A stretch of 64,000 bases of DNA from CAWDNM01 sp964521195 (GCA_964521195.1 CAZFRE010000002.1:186001-250000), one strand, 5' to 3'. Positions 25,629 through 34,609 are shown, numbered from the stretch's first letter. Notes: generated by a model from the sequence alone, not told the origin. Numbers and translations are program-made.

Positions 25629-26627
25629 ATGGCTGACACAGCGACAGACAGCACCCCCGGCGGCGAGCCCCCCCTCGCTGCGACCACCCCTGCCGCTGCG
25701 GGGCAGCGCAACGACGTCGTCGATGCGCTCAAGTACTTCGCTATCGCACTCGTCGTGTTCACGCACGTGCTCAGGTTGCGCCGGGAGTTCATCACGTTGA
25801 GTCCGGACCTGCTCAGGGTGATCGTCTCGTTCAACATGCCGCTGTTCACGTTCTTGAGCGGCTGGGTGCTCGCGGGCCGAGAAGGCAAGCGGCCACTCGT
25901 GTTCATGAAGAACAAGGCCCTCGGGCTGTTGGTCCCCTACGTCGCGTGGATCGCGGTGGAGATGCCGTTGCGCCACGTGCCGCCATCCGGCTATCTTGCC
26001 CGGCTCGGGAACGCGCTACTCAACCCGATGTATGGCATGCAGATGTGGTTCCTGTGGGCGCTGTTCTGGATGTTCGCCGTATTCACGTTGGGCCGCGTGG
26101 TGAGCAGGTCGGACTGGTGGACCGCGGGGTTGGCGCTCGCGGTGGGGTCGATCGCGTTCTTTCTCCCGGGAGGCGCGAACGGTCTGGATCGGGTCACGTG
26201 GCTCTACCCGTACCTGATCCTGGGGTACCTGGCGTCGAAGCACCGGCTGGCGCTGAGCCGCTTCGATGCTCCCGTCACCGCGCTCGCCATGCTGGCGTTC
26301 GGCGCGTTGAGCTTCGTGAAGACCCGGCTCCTCCCGCTGCAGTTCGCCACGGGCGTGGCTGGTACCGTGTCGGCGAGCGGGATATTCCGCTTCATGCCGC
26401 CCGCGATCCCGCGCGCGCTCGCGCCTCTCGGCAGACGGACCTTGGGCGTGTACGGGTGGCAGATGGTCGTCTTCCCGTTCCTGATCGTCGGTCAGGGATG
26501 GGGAGGCGCGATCGCGTCATGGGCGATCGTGCTGACCGTTTCCACGGTGCTGGCACTCGTGCTGGACCGGTTCACGATCACAAGGGCCGTCTTCCTCGGC
26601 CAGTGGCCGAGAAGGGCGCGCGCGTAG
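25629..26627 (+). CDS. Acyltransferase 3 family membrane protein
   Basis: The 332-residue protein has about ten membrane helices and the acyltransferase-3 pattern: DALKYFAIALVVFTHVLRL at the start (with the conserved His in FTH), MPLFTFLSGWVLAG, and a WFLWALFW segment. The family O-acetylates or O-acylates sugars and other envelope molecules. A ~28-residue Thr/Ala-rich cytoplasmic leader precedes the first helix. It stands alone between a divergent signalling gene and a convergent cytochrome gene, so its substrate cannot be guessed. Confidence 0.8.
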   Translation: MADTATDSTPGGEPPLAATTPAAAGQRNDVVDALKYFAIALVVFTHVLRLRREFITLSPDLLRVIVSFNMPLFTFLSGWVLAGREGKRPLVFMKNKALGLLVPYVAWIAVEMPLRHVPPSGYLARLGNALLNPMYGMQMWFLWALFWMFAVFTLGRVVSRSDWWTAGLALAVGSIAFFLPGGANGLDRVTWLYPYLILGYLASKHRLALSRFDAPVTALAMLAFGALSFVKTRLLPLQFATGVAGTVSASGIFRFMPPAIPRALAPLGRRTLGVYGWQMVVFPFLIVGQGWGGAIASWAIVLTVSTVLALVLDRFTITRAVFLGQWPRRARA

Positions 26628-26652
26628 GCCGTCGCATCCGGTGGCGCCGCGG

Positions 26653-27486
26653 CTACGCGCCAGCGGTCGCCGGTTCCGCGGCGGGGGTCTCGTGACCGTG
26701 ACCGTGAGCGTCCGGATTGACCTCGAGTTCCTTAAGACCGAAGAAGTCCAGCGCGCACGGCACGTCCACCGACGCCGCCAGGTACAGGTGCACCGTGGTC
26801 ATGATGATGAACAGCCAGTTGAGGACGTAGTGCGCGGTGCGCGTGACCCACAGCGCCGATGCGGCGCTGCCGAGAACCGCTCCGAGGTTCCAGCCGATCA
26901 TCAGCTGGCTGACCGTCTGTCCGACGAACGGGACCGTCCACTTGAGCAGGGCGAGCCCGGTGATGGCCTGCGCGATCATCATGTACAGGAACAGGTTGTA
27001 CGACATCTTCTGCAGCACGTTGTACTTCGCGACATGCGGTTTCTTGTTGCTGAAGTAGCCGTAGTAGGCGAGCACGCCGATGGCGGACTGCAGGTCCTTC
27101 TTGCCGATGGCGAACTCGCGCCAGTCGGCGTTGGTCTTGGAGAAGAACGCATACCAGACGCGCCAGATGAGCACGACGATGACGATGATCATGAAGACGT
27201 AGTGCGTGTTGCGCATGATCGTCCGGGCGCCGTAGAAGAACGGGAAGCGCAGGTACATACCGGTGAAGCCGAGGATGATCATCGAGGTCATGTGCACGAA
27301 GTGAAGCACCTTCGGCGTCGCTGGCGGACGGGACTCGTGCTCCGGCCAGTGGCCTTCGATGAAGGACTTGCGGAACCGTCCCTTGATGACGAACAGCGAG
27401 AAGTGGAACACCAGAAAGGCCAGCACGAACAGGTAGAGCGCGGTGAACACCACGTCAAGCCAGACGTTGAACTGCACGAGTGTCAT
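26653..27486 (-). CDS. Orphan di-heme-type membrane cytochrome b
   Basis: The 277-residue protein has four to five long helices with histidines placed as in formate dehydrogenase gamma / Ni-Fe hydrogenase cytochrome b: HFVHMTSMIILGFTGMYLRF, RNTHYVFMI, and RTAHYVLNWLFIIMTTVHLYLA. Such proteins pass electrons between a dehydrogenase or hydrogenase and menaquinone. No dehydrogenase or hydrogenase subunit is next to it. The C-terminus is His-rich (HGHGHE). The ATG at 27486 is chosen because residues before it look non-coding, but its ribosome site is weak. Confidence 0.78.
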   Translation of the reverse strand: MTLVQFNVWLDVVFTALYLFVLAFLVFHFSLFVIKGRFRKSFIEGHWPEHESRPPATPKVLHFVHMTSMIILGFTGMYLRFPFFYGARTIMRNTHYVFMIIVIVVLIWRVWYAFFSKTNADWREFAIGKKDLQSAIGVLAYYGYFSNKKPHVAKYNVLQKMSYNLFLYMMIAQAITGLALLKWTVPFVGQTVSQLMIGWNLGAVLGSAASALWVTRTAHYVLNWLFIIMTTVHLYLAASVDVPCALDFFGLKELEVNPDAHGHGHETPAAEPATAGA

Positions 27487-27715
27487 CTTGAAGCCCCCAA
27501 AGCCTGCCGGTTTCTGTTCGTTCCCCTGCCGCGAGATGCTCGGCACCAGACGGTGGCTACAGCATACATGTAGCCACGGGTGATTCTTCGACAATCATCG
27601 CGCGGCACCTCTTCGACGGATGCGGATTGACCGGTGCCGGCTATCGGCGTGCGTGTGCCGCGCGCCCGATGGGGTATCTAGCCTCACACGGAACATCCGA
27701 CAAGAAGGAGGTCTC

Positions 27716-27892
27716 ATGGACGTGAAGCAGCAGGTCATTGATGCGATGAAGGCCGCCGGTGAGCCGCTCAACGCCGGCAAGATAGCCGAGATGACCGGTC
27801 TTGACCGCAAGGACGTCGACAAGGCCATGAACGAACTCAAGAAGACGGGCGACATCGTCTCTCCCAAGCGCTGCTACTGGGAGCCGAAGTAG
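27716..27892 (+). CDS. 58-residue winged-helix protein
   Basis: A very small protein made of one helix-turn-helix: QQVIDAMKAAGEPLNAGKIAEMTGLDRKDVDKAMNELKKTGDIVSP, ending in a short wing (KRCYWEPK). AAGGAGG sits five bases before the ATG, an excellent ribosome site, and two strong hairpins follow, so it is a real single-gene unit. Short winged-helix proteins of this type occur in archaea and anaerobes. It may bind DNA as a dimer; its target is unknown. Confidence 0.75.
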   Translation: MDVKQQVIDAMKAAGEPLNAGKIAEMTGLDRKDVDKAMNELKKTGDIVSPKRCYWEPK

Positions 27893-27895
27893 CCG

Positions 27896-27918
27896 CTGCC
27901 CGCCGGCATGGCGGGCAG
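27896..27918 (+). terminator. First hairpin after the winged-helix gene
   Basis: An 8-bp stem, CTGCCCGC pairing with GCGGGCAG around a 7-base loop, starts four bases after the stop codon. Confidence 0.5.
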
Positions 27919-27933
27919 CCCGTGAACAGCCGA

Positions 27934-27972
27934 GAAGGCGCCGCGCATGATGCGTGCGGCGCCTTCTGTGTT
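27934..27972 (+). terminator. Second, stronger hairpin after the winged-helix gene
   Basis: An 11-bp stem, GAAGGCGCCGC pairing with GCGGCGCCTTC, is followed by TGTGTTG. It is probably the main terminator, isolating the small gene from the downstream cassette. Confidence 0.65.
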
Positions 27973-28114
27973 GCCGGGGAGGGCACAGCCACCGCTCTGA
28001 GCTGGTGAGAAAGGATCCGGCAAGGTCCGGGTTGGGCTCCCGCGCTTCGATGTCGTCGCGACGCATGCGGCCGCGCGTCGCACGTGACGACGGGCATCGT
28101 GGAGAGGGGGAGCG

Positions 28115-28768
28115 ATGAGAGGTGTGAAGGTCGCCGGCATGGTGGTGCTTGCGACGATGATCGGAGCGATGACCGCGGGGTACGCGGCAGCGTGGACGAC
28201 CGGCTCGGACTACATCGGAATCGTGTGTACGAAGAGCTGCGGGCAGCAGGACTACAACAACTGGTGTGGGGTGGCCTCGAGCCATGCGGTCCTGCACACG
28301 CTCGGCAAGACCGCTTCACAGGCGACGCTGGCATCCAAGTACGGCGTGGGCAAGTCAGATGGCAGCGCAGTCGCGATAGAGAAGATCCCGGGTGTGCTCA
28401 ACGGGTATGTGACGAAGTTCGACTACGTGCACGTCGCGCGCACCAGCATCAACTCGGCGAGCCTGATGGCGAGCATCGCGCAGTTCGCCACGGACAACGG
28501 ATACATGGGCATCCCGTGTGTGAATCCGTACCCGTACACCAACTCCCTCGGCCAGACATCACCCGGTCTGCCCACCTACTCCGGCACGTCGCGGGGTGGG
28601 CACTACGTCGTGCTGCGTGGTTACAACAACACGTCCACCAGCCAGAAGGTCTACTACTGGGATCCGCACTACGACGACGACCACTACGGCTACCATTCGG
28701 CTTCAGCGAGCACCTTCTGGAAGTGCATGTACTACAAGAACTGGGGCAGCCAGGGAGTCGTGTACTAG
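28115..28768 (+). CDS. Secreted C39-like papain-fold peptidase
   Basis: The 217-residue protein has a signal peptide (hydrophobic 7-25, likely cut after AGYAAA) and a papain-like core: C51 in NNWCGVASS, H163 in GGHYVVLRGY and D183 in YYWDPHYD. A preceding Gln (GQQ, 44-45) fits the oxyanion position. This is the C39-like (BtpA/C39_2) layout, so it is probably an exported cysteine peptidase or transglutaminase-like enzyme. It has a GAGAGGGGG ribosome site and heads a tight four-gene same-strand cassette. The substrate is unknown. Confidence 0.72.
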   Translation: MRGVKVAGMVVLATMIGAMTAGYAAAWTTGSDYIGIVCTKSCGQQDYNNWCGVASSHAVLHTLGKTASQATLASKYGVGKSDGSAVAIEKIPGVLNGYVTKFDYVHVARTSINSASLMASIAQFATDNGYMGIPCVNPYPYTNSLGQTSPGLPTYSGTSRGGHYVVLRGYNNTSTSQKVYYWDPHYDDDHYGYHSASASTFWKCMYYKNWGSQGVVY

Positions 28769-28770
28769 CC

Positions 28771-29655
28771 GTGGGCACGCAGGAGAAGCGACCGATCGTC
28801 GTGATCGCGGGCGCGGTGCTGGGCCTCGCGTGGGCACTGACGTCGCTCGTCGTGAGGGTGCTGGCGCTGCCGAGATGGCTGGCCCTCGGCACGGGGATCG
28901 AGGACGGCTGGCGCTGGCGTCTGGTCGCCGGCACGCTGCTCCTCCCGGTGTCGGTCGGCGAGTGGCCGATGCACGCGACGGCGGCGGTCGACGCGGTGGG
29001 CGCGGGTACCGCGGTCTTCGTCGTCGCGTGCCTTGCGGGGGTCGTCCTGGGCGCGCTGCTGGCAGCAGCGCTGACCGCACGACGCTGGAGGGCCGTTGCG
29101 ATCGGCATGGCGTCGTGTGCGCTGGTGCTCGGCATCATCGGCGCCGGCGCGCTCACGGACCAGCTGACGAGGCTCGTCTCGGCGGAGCGGGAGTTCTTCG
29201 CACTGGTGGCGCCGGCGGCGAGACCGAGTCGTGACCCTGCCACAGTCCGAGGCGCCCGGGAGTTCGCCGTGCGCAATCGGGACTCGAGGTGGGCGGGCGA
29301 GGCACTTCGCATCGTGGCGATGGCCGAGGCCGAGCAGGGCCGTCCGAGACACGCCGCGCAGATCTGGGAGCGATTCGGGTCGAGGTTCTCGGACCGCACG
29401 GCTCCGGGTGTCGCGTACGCGCACTACAACGTCGGGCTGTGCGCCGAGACGGTGCGAGATGTGGGCGCGGCGGCGCGGGCCTATCGGCTCGCCGTCGAGA
29501 CCATCGCGGTGCGCGACGACGGTATCCAGTCGTGGATCGCGCCGGAGGCCGCCCGAGAACTGGCGCGGCTCGACCGGGAGCGTGGCCGCTTCGAGCTGGC
29601 GCGGTATTGGACTGCACGTTCAGAGGCACTGTCGGGTGCCTTGTCGATTGAGTGA
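28771..29655 (+). CDS. Membrane protein with C-terminal TPR-like region
   Basis: The 294-residue protein starts with a GTG two bases after the peptidase stop. It has four membrane helices in the first ~140 residues and a helical, TPR-like C-terminal half (ALRIVAMAEAEQGRPRHAAQIWERF, AYAHYNVGLCAETVRDVGAAARAYRLAVE, ARELARLDRERGRFELARYWTARSEAL). TPR regions mediate protein contacts, so it may scaffold the cassette at the membrane. The reading frame extends further upstream but overlaps the peptidase gene and is not used. The family is not recognised beyond this. Confidence 0.68.
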   Translation: MGTQEKRPIVVIAGAVLGLAWALTSLVVRVLALPRWLALGTGIEDGWRWRLVAGTLLLPVSVGEWPMHATAAVDAVGAGTAVFVVACLAGVVLGALLAAALTARRWRAVAIGMASCALVLGIIGAGALTDQLTRLVSAEREFFALVAPAARPSRDPATVRGAREFAVRNRDSRWAGEALRIVAMAEAEQGRPRHAAQIWERFGSRFSDRTAPGVAYAHYNVGLCAETVRDVGAAARAYRLAVETIAVRDDGIQSWIAPEAARELARLDRERGRFELARYWTARSEALSGALSIE

Positions 29656-29668
29656 AGGAGTGAGGGGG

Positions 29669-30772
29669 ATGGTCGAAGGAACGGCACGTCGTGTTGCGCT
29701 GTTCGGGACGCTTGGGCTGGTGGTGGCGCTCGCGGGATCGGCCGCGTTCGGGATCCGGCACCAGGCCGCGTATGCGGAGCAGATTCGCCGCCGATGTGTA
29801 GAGCGATTCGACGAGCACGGGGCGTGGAAGGCGCGACTGAAGATCACCGACGAGGGTTCGAACGGTGTGCGCACGACGTGTGCGGAGGAGCTGCTCGTCC
29901 GAAGGCCGGGGGAGTATCGACTCAAGGTCGAGGAGAAGGCGCCGAACGGAGCCACCGTCGTCTCGACGACGATCCGCACGCGCGAGGCACTCTATACGCG
30001 ACGTGAGTCGCCGGAAGGTCGCACCGAGTTGCACGTCGTTCGCGGCATGCGGCCGAGCCTCGGTGTCGAGTACGACAACCTGCTCGGGCAGACGGTGGAG
30101 GCCGTGCAGTCGGCCGACGAGCTGCGGATCGTCGAGAGCGGCGGACGTGGAGGACGCCGCGCCGACAAGCTGGAACTCGGTCCCGGCAGCTACGTATGGG
30201 TCGATCGCGGTACGGGACTGCCGGTCGAGGAGCAACTCGTGTCGAAGGGGCGAGTCGTCCACTCCGTGACCGTCGAGGAGTTCAGCGCTGAAGCGGGAAT
30301 CGCCGATGCGCTGTTCGATCCGGTGTCGCTCGGTGACGCCGACGAGACCGTTGTGGAAGACCTGGGGTTCCGGCGCAGCGCCGATCCTGCTGCTGCATCG
30401 GGTACGCTCGGCTTCACGCCGGACTCCGTGGCACCGCCGCGCGGCTTCGCGAGGATCGACGGCGGGTTCATGGATCCCGAGGCGTCAGGCGCTGAGGGCC
30501 CGAACGAAGCGGCATGGGTCGACAGCTTCGCGCGCGGGGAGGAGCAGATCCTCGTCACGCAGGTGGCATGGCACGGGGCGAGCGATGTGCTGGACGTTGA
30601 GGCGGGTGATCCCACCCAGAAGCAGGTCGATCTGGCGGGTGTTTCAGTCGTGCTGACGGCATCGGAATCCGGCGCGCAGATCACGTTCGTGCGTCGAGGC
30701 ATACTGACGACGATAGAAGCGGACCTTGCCGGTGCGGAACTGCTCGCGCTCGCTGAACCGTTGGTCCGGTAG
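29669..30772 (+). CDS. Membrane-anchored protein with LolA/RseB-like domain
   Basis: The 367-residue protein has one N-terminal membrane segment (about 8-28) and an extracytoplasmic region whose first 200 residues resemble the LolA/RseB (outer-membrane lipoprotein sorting-like) beta fold: KARLKITDEGSNGVRTTCAEELLVRRPGEYRLKVEE, then TREALYTRR, and YVWVDRGTGLPVEEQLVSKG. In Gram-positives such domains occur in sporulation and anti-sigma-associated proteins. The last ~120 residues look like a separate domain. AAGGAG precedes the ATG. It lies 13 bases after the TPR gene. Confidence 0.65.
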   Translation: MVEGTARRVALFGTLGLVVALAGSAAFGIRHQAAYAEQIRRRCVERFDEHGAWKARLKITDEGSNGVRTTCAEELLVRRPGEYRLKVEEKAPNGATVVSTTIRTREALYTRRESPEGRTELHVVRGMRPSLGVEYDNLLGQTVEAVQSADELRIVESGGRGGRRADKLELGPGSYVWVDRGTGLPVEEQLVSKGRVVHSVTVEEFSAEAGIADALFDPVSLGDADETVVEDLGFRRSADPAAASGTLGFTPDSVAPPRGFARIDGGFMDPEASGAEGPNEAAWVDSFARGEEQILVTQVAWHGASDVLDVEAGDPTQKQVDLAGVSVVLTASESGAQITFVRRGILTTIEADLAGAELLALAEPLVR

Positions 30773-30790
30773 CAGGGGGACGGGGGACTC

Positions 30791-31714
30791 ATGAGTCGCA
30801 TACGGTATGGGGCCGTCGTGGCGGTCGGGGCACTGGTCGTCACGGTGTGCGCGGGATGTGCAGGAGGGACTGGGCGTGGAACGTCGGGCCCAGCCGACTC
30901 GCCACCGGCCCCTGCCGAAGCGACGGGAATCGCTTTCGTCAGCGACGGCCGCGTGCGCGTGATCGAGAAGGGCGAGGTGCGCACGGCCGACGTCGGCCAG
31001 GGCGAGGTGGTCGCGATCGCAGCCACCGCGGACCGGCTCAAGTTGCTGGTGACGCTGGCAAGCGGGGCGCGCCGCTCGGTGGTGTCCCTCGACCCGGCAG
31101 ACGGGTCGCACCGGACGCTCGCATCGACGGACGAGGGAAGCGCGTTCGGAGCGGTACGGTCTTCGGGATCGGGCGATGGAGCACGCCTGTACCGCTCGTC
31201 GTACGGCGACCCCGGTGCGCTCCTGTTCTCGACCACGGCGGGCGACGACAGCGGGTGGGAGCGTGCGTCGCTCGAACAGCTGTTCAGCGGAGAGTTCGAC
31301 GTGGATGGGCGCGGCACGCTCGTCTACACGGGCACGCAGCAGAACCCCGCTGTGGTGATCGGTCGGGAGCGTGGTGTCGAGCATCCTGTGAAGACGGGGC
31401 TCGCCACCGCGTTCTCGCCGGCGCTTTCCGCGCACGGGGCGTGGCTGTGCCTGACAGGCAGTAGCTCGGCTGAGGAACCGATGGCCGTGTGGCTCATCTC
31501 CCTACGGGGGCTCGAGCCGGTGAGGCTCGAGCACACCGCCGGGCGCACGCCGACCTACCCCGTGTTCTCGCCCGATGGAGCGAGCGTCGCGTTTCGTAGC
31601 GGCGCCGACGGCACGATCTGGATCGCTCCCGTCGACGGCAGGCCGGCGCACTCGCTGGGAATCGCCGTCGACGACACCCCGATCGCGTGGACAGGAGTGG
31701 CCACGGGGCCCTAG
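30791..31714 (+). CDS. Lipoprotein-like beta-propeller (PD40/TolB-type) protein
   Basis: The 307-residue protein has a signal segment ending in VCAGC, a plausible but imperfect lipobox, then a Pro/Ala linker and repeated beta strands like TolB/PD40 propellers (TYPVFSPDGASVAFRSGADGTIWIAPVDG, GIAFVSDGRVRV). It is the last gene of the cassette. Its TAG shares four bases (CTAG) with the stop of the convergent NifS-like gene, leaving no room for a terminator. Function is unknown; ligand or peptide binding at the wall is plausible. Confidence 0.68.
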   Translation: MSRIRYGAVVAVGALVVTVCAGCAGGTGRGTSGPADSPPAPAEATGIAFVSDGRVRVIEKGEVRTADVGQGEVVAIAATADRLKLLVTLASGARRSVVSLDPADGSHRTLASTDEGSAFGAVRSSGSGDGARLYRSSYGDPGALLFSTTAGDDSGWERASLEQLFSGEFDVDGRGTLVYTGTQQNPAVVIGRERGVEHPVKTGLATAFSPALSAHGAWLCLTGSSSAEEPMAVWLISLRGLEPVRLEHTAGRTPTYPVFSPDGASVAFRSGADGTIWIAPVDGRPAHSLGIAVDDTPIAWTGVATGP

Positions 31715-33207
31715 AGGCTTCCGACCTCCTCGGCGGTGCGGTCACGGAAGCCGGCCGCGAATGCCATGAAGCGGTAGACGTCAGCGAAGTTGGAGGCGAG
31801 CCCCAACGAAACGCGCATGGTGTTGGGCATCTTGCCGGTGGTGTCACGGATGATCTCGTGACACTCCGAGAAGGTGACCGGCGTGGACTTGCCCACGAAG
31901 CACTCCGCCATCTCGTCGCGCTCGATCTGGTGGGCGACCTCGCCGTCGCCCGGGTTGCAGAAGCAGCCTGTGCGCAGCGAGATGAGCTGTCGTCCAGCCA
32001 GACCCTCGAGCTTGTGCACGTCGAACACCGCACCGCTCGGGTCGAGCAGGTAGAACGCGATCGTGCCGCCCCGACACTCCATGTCGGTCGGACCGAACAC
32101 GCGCACCATCGGCTCGCCCGTGCTGTGCCGCAGGCTGACGAGTTCGCCCAACAGCCACTCCGTGAGCGACACGACGCGCTCGTGAATCGCCTCGACGCCC
32201 GCGGCAGCGAGGTGCTCCAGACCGATGCGAACCGCAGGGAGGCCAAGGTAGTCCACCGTGCCGTCCTCGAAGCCGGTATGGCCCGGCGCGAGGTGGAACC
32301 AGCCTTCGCCCTGCACCGACGCGAGGGTGATCGTGCCGCCGGCGAACCACGGGCGCCTGAGCTTGCCGAGCGCGTCCTTGCGCGCGATGAGCGCGCCGAT
32401 GCCGGTCGGGTATCCGAACATCTTGTAGAACGACAGCGGTACGAAATCGGGACGCACCGCCGAGAGATCGAGCCGGTTGGTGGGCGCGAACGCAGCACAG
32501 TCCAGCAGCACGTCCCACCCGTTCTCGTGCGCTATATCCACCCACTCGAGCGGGTGCTGCACGCCACTGAAGTTCGACTGCGCGGGAAACGCGAACAGGT
32601 TGTCGTGCGCGGCGCCACCCTTCGAGAGTTCGTTCTCGACCATGGCGCAGTCGAGCCGCAGCTCCTCAGAGCCCACCGGCAGGTACGTCACCGCCGCGCC
32701 TGCTGCACGCGCGAACTCGCGGATGCCGTTCACAGAGTTGTGGTTGTCGTAGGTGAGCAGGTACTTGCTTCCGGCGGAGAAGGGGTAGGACTCGCCGACC
32801 AGCTTCAGCGCCCCACTCGCATTGGCGGTGAAGACGACATCGTACTCGTCGGGATCGGCCCTGAAGAACGTCAGCACCGCTTCGCGCGTCTCGTCCACGA
32901 GCTGCGTGCTCGCCATCGACGTCGGGTTGTGGGAATGCGGGTTGCCGAGGACGTTGTCGCCGAGCAGCTCGAGGTGGTGCCTCACCTGGGACTCCGCATA
33001 CAGGCCGCCACCCGTGTAGTCGAGATACACGTGGCCGAGACGATCCAGTCGCGAGTAGTCGCGGTCGCGCAGCTCTGTGAGGTGCGCATGTCGCAGGTAC
33101 GCGGGGTTCCTCGCGGCGAACCGTTCGTAGGCCGCTGCGAGCCCGTCCGGCGCGTAGTCGGGAATATGCGTGCCGCCGCCGTCCGTGGTGCGTTCCTGCG
33201 TGTCCAT
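31711..33207 (-). CDS. Class V aminotransferase, Moco-sulfurase-like NifS domain
   Basis: The 498-residue PLP enzyme closely follows the N-terminal domain of eukaryotic molybdenum cofactor sulfurases: YLDYTGGGLYAESQ, GNPHSHN, DVVFTANASGALKLVGESYPF, the PLP lysine in SFYKMFGYPTGIGALIA, and the persulfide cysteine region TGCFCNPG. The C-terminal MOSC domain of true sulfurases is absent. It may therefore act as a cysteine desulfurase or selenocysteine-lyase-like enzyme, or donate sulfur to a separate acceptor. The ATG has GAGGAG five bases upstream. It is divergent from arginine deiminase and convergent with the four-gene cassette. Confidence 0.82.
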   Translation of the reverse strand: MDTQERTTDGGGTHIPDYAPDGLAAAYERFAARNPAYLRHAHLTELRDRDYSRLDRLGHVYLDYTGGGLYAESQVRHHLELLGDNVLGNPHSHNPTSMASTQLVDETREAVLTFFRADPDEYDVVFTANASGALKLVGESYPFSAGSKYLLTYDNHNSVNGIREFARAAGAAVTYLPVGSEELRLDCAMVENELSKGGAAHDNLFAFPAQSNFSGVQHPLEWVDIAHENGWDVLLDCAAFAPTNRLDLSAVRPDFVPLSFYKMFGYPTGIGALIARKDALGKLRRPWFAGGTITLASVQGEGWFHLAPGHTGFEDGTVDYLGLPAVRIGLEHLAAAGVEAIHERVVSLTEWLLGELVSLRHSTGEPMVRVFGPTDMECRGGTIAFYLLDPSGAVFDVHKLEGLAGRQLISLRTGCFCNPGDGEVAHQIERDEMAECFVGKSTPVTFSECHEIIRDTTGKMPNTMRVSLGLASNFADVYRFMAFAAGFRDRTAEEVGSL

Positions 33208-33343
33208 CGGTACTCCTCGGGGTATTCAGTCGTCGGCGCGATGGTGAACCAGCGCACGGCGCCGCGCAAGGGTGCCGTATACGATACCCGCGCCAGACGA
33301 TACGATACTCCGTGCTCATCGAGCGCTGGAAAGCGAGGGGACC

Positions 33344-34609
33344 ATGCCACAGTTCGGCGTCCATTCTGAGGTCGGCAAGCTCCGTAAGGTGCTCGTGCAC
33401 CGCCCCGGGCTGTGCCTGGAGCGGCTCACGCCCGCCAACCGGGGCGACTTCCTCTTCGATGACGTGGTCTGGGTCGACCGGGCCCGCCGCGAGCACGACG
33501 CGTTCACCGACGTCATGCGAGACCGCGGCGTCGAGGTCTTCTACCTCACCGAACTCCTCGCCGAGACGCTCGAGGTCTCTTCAGACGCGCGCCACCACAT
33601 CATCGACCGCGCCGTGTCGTCCTATACCGTCGGCCTGTCACTCGTGAACGAGCTGCGCGACTGGCTGTTCGCACTCGACTCCCCACGCCTCGCCGACCAC
33701 CTCACCGGCGGCCTGCTCATCTCCGAGCTCGACGGGCTCGACCTCACGTCCCTGAACCGTCACTCGCTCGGTGCCGTGCTCGCCGAGCCGGACTCGTTCG
33801 TGCTGCCGCCGCTTCCCAACAGCGTCTTCATGCGCGACTCGAGCGCGTGGCTCTTCGGCGGGGTCGTCCTGCCGCCGTTGTTCTGGCATGCGCGTCGCCT
33901 CGAGGTCGCCAACGTCTCGGCGATCTACCGCTACCACCCGATGTTCGCCGCCGACGACTTCTCGTTCTGGTATCCGCCGGCGGGCGACGCCGAGCGGTTC
34001 GCACTCGAGGACATCGGTCACGGTGCGAGCCTCGAAGGCGGTGACCTCATGCCGATCGGCAACAAGACCGTGCTCGTGGGTCTGGGCGAGCGCTCGACCG
34101 GCCGCATGGTCGAGCACGTCGCCCGGACGCTGTTCGCGACCGGCGCCGCTGAGCGTGTCATCGCATGCCGCATGCAGCAGGACCGCTCGTACATGCACGT
34201 CGACACGGTGTTCAACTTCGTCGATCGCGATGCGGTGACGCTGTACCCGCCGGTCGTCGACGCGATGACGGTCTACAGCGTCCGCCCGGGCGACGGGGAC
34301 GACGTCTTCGACATCCACGAGGAGACATCGCTACTCGACGCGGTGCAAGACGCGCTCGGGGTCAGCACCCTGCGCACGATCGCGACGGGCGGCGACTCCT
34401 TCCAGGCCTCGCGCGAGCAGTGGGACGACGCGAACAACGTCGTCGCCATCGAGCCGGGCGTGGTGGTCGCCTACGCGAAGAACACCCGCACCAACGCCAA
34501 CCTGCGCAAGGCCGGCATCGAGGTCATCGAGATCGAGGGCGCGGAGCTGGGCAAGGGCCGGGGCGGCTGCCACTGCATGACCTGCCCGCTCGAGCGCGAC
34601 GGGCTCTAG
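33344..34609 (+). CDS. arcA: Arginine deiminase
   Basis: The 421-residue protein has the arginine deiminase signature set: FMRDSS (D165), EGGD (231-234), the catalytic H285 in MHVDTVFN, and the nucleophile C411 in GGCHCMTCPL. The enzyme hydrolyses arginine to citrulline and ammonia. In the usual pathway ornithine carbamoyltransferase then yields ornithine, which the Ora/Ort/Ord enzymes of this window can use; neither OTC nor carbamate kinase is in the window. The ATG at 33344 follows GAGGGG closely; an upstream in-frame ATG-less extension is unlikely. It is divergent from the NifS-like gene. Confidence 0.92.
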   Translation: MPQFGVHSEVGKLRKVLVHRPGLCLERLTPANRGDFLFDDVVWVDRARREHDAFTDVMRDRGVEVFYLTELLAETLEVSSDARHHIIDRAVSSYTVGLSLVNELRDWLFALDSPRLADHLTGGLLISELDGLDLTSLNRHSLGAVLAEPDSFVLPPLPNSVFMRDSSAWLFGGVVLPPLFWHARRLEVANVSAIYRYHPMFAADDFSFWYPPAGDAERFALEDIGHGASLEGGDLMPIGNKTVLVGLGERSTGRMVEHVARTLFATGAAERVIACRMQQDRSYMHVDTVFNFVDRDAVTLYPPVVDAMTVYSVRPGDGDDVFDIHEETSLLDAVQDALGVSTLRTIATGGDSFQASREQWDDANNVVAIEPGVVVAYAKNTRTNANLRKAGIEVIEIEGAELGKGRGGCHCMTCPLERDGL

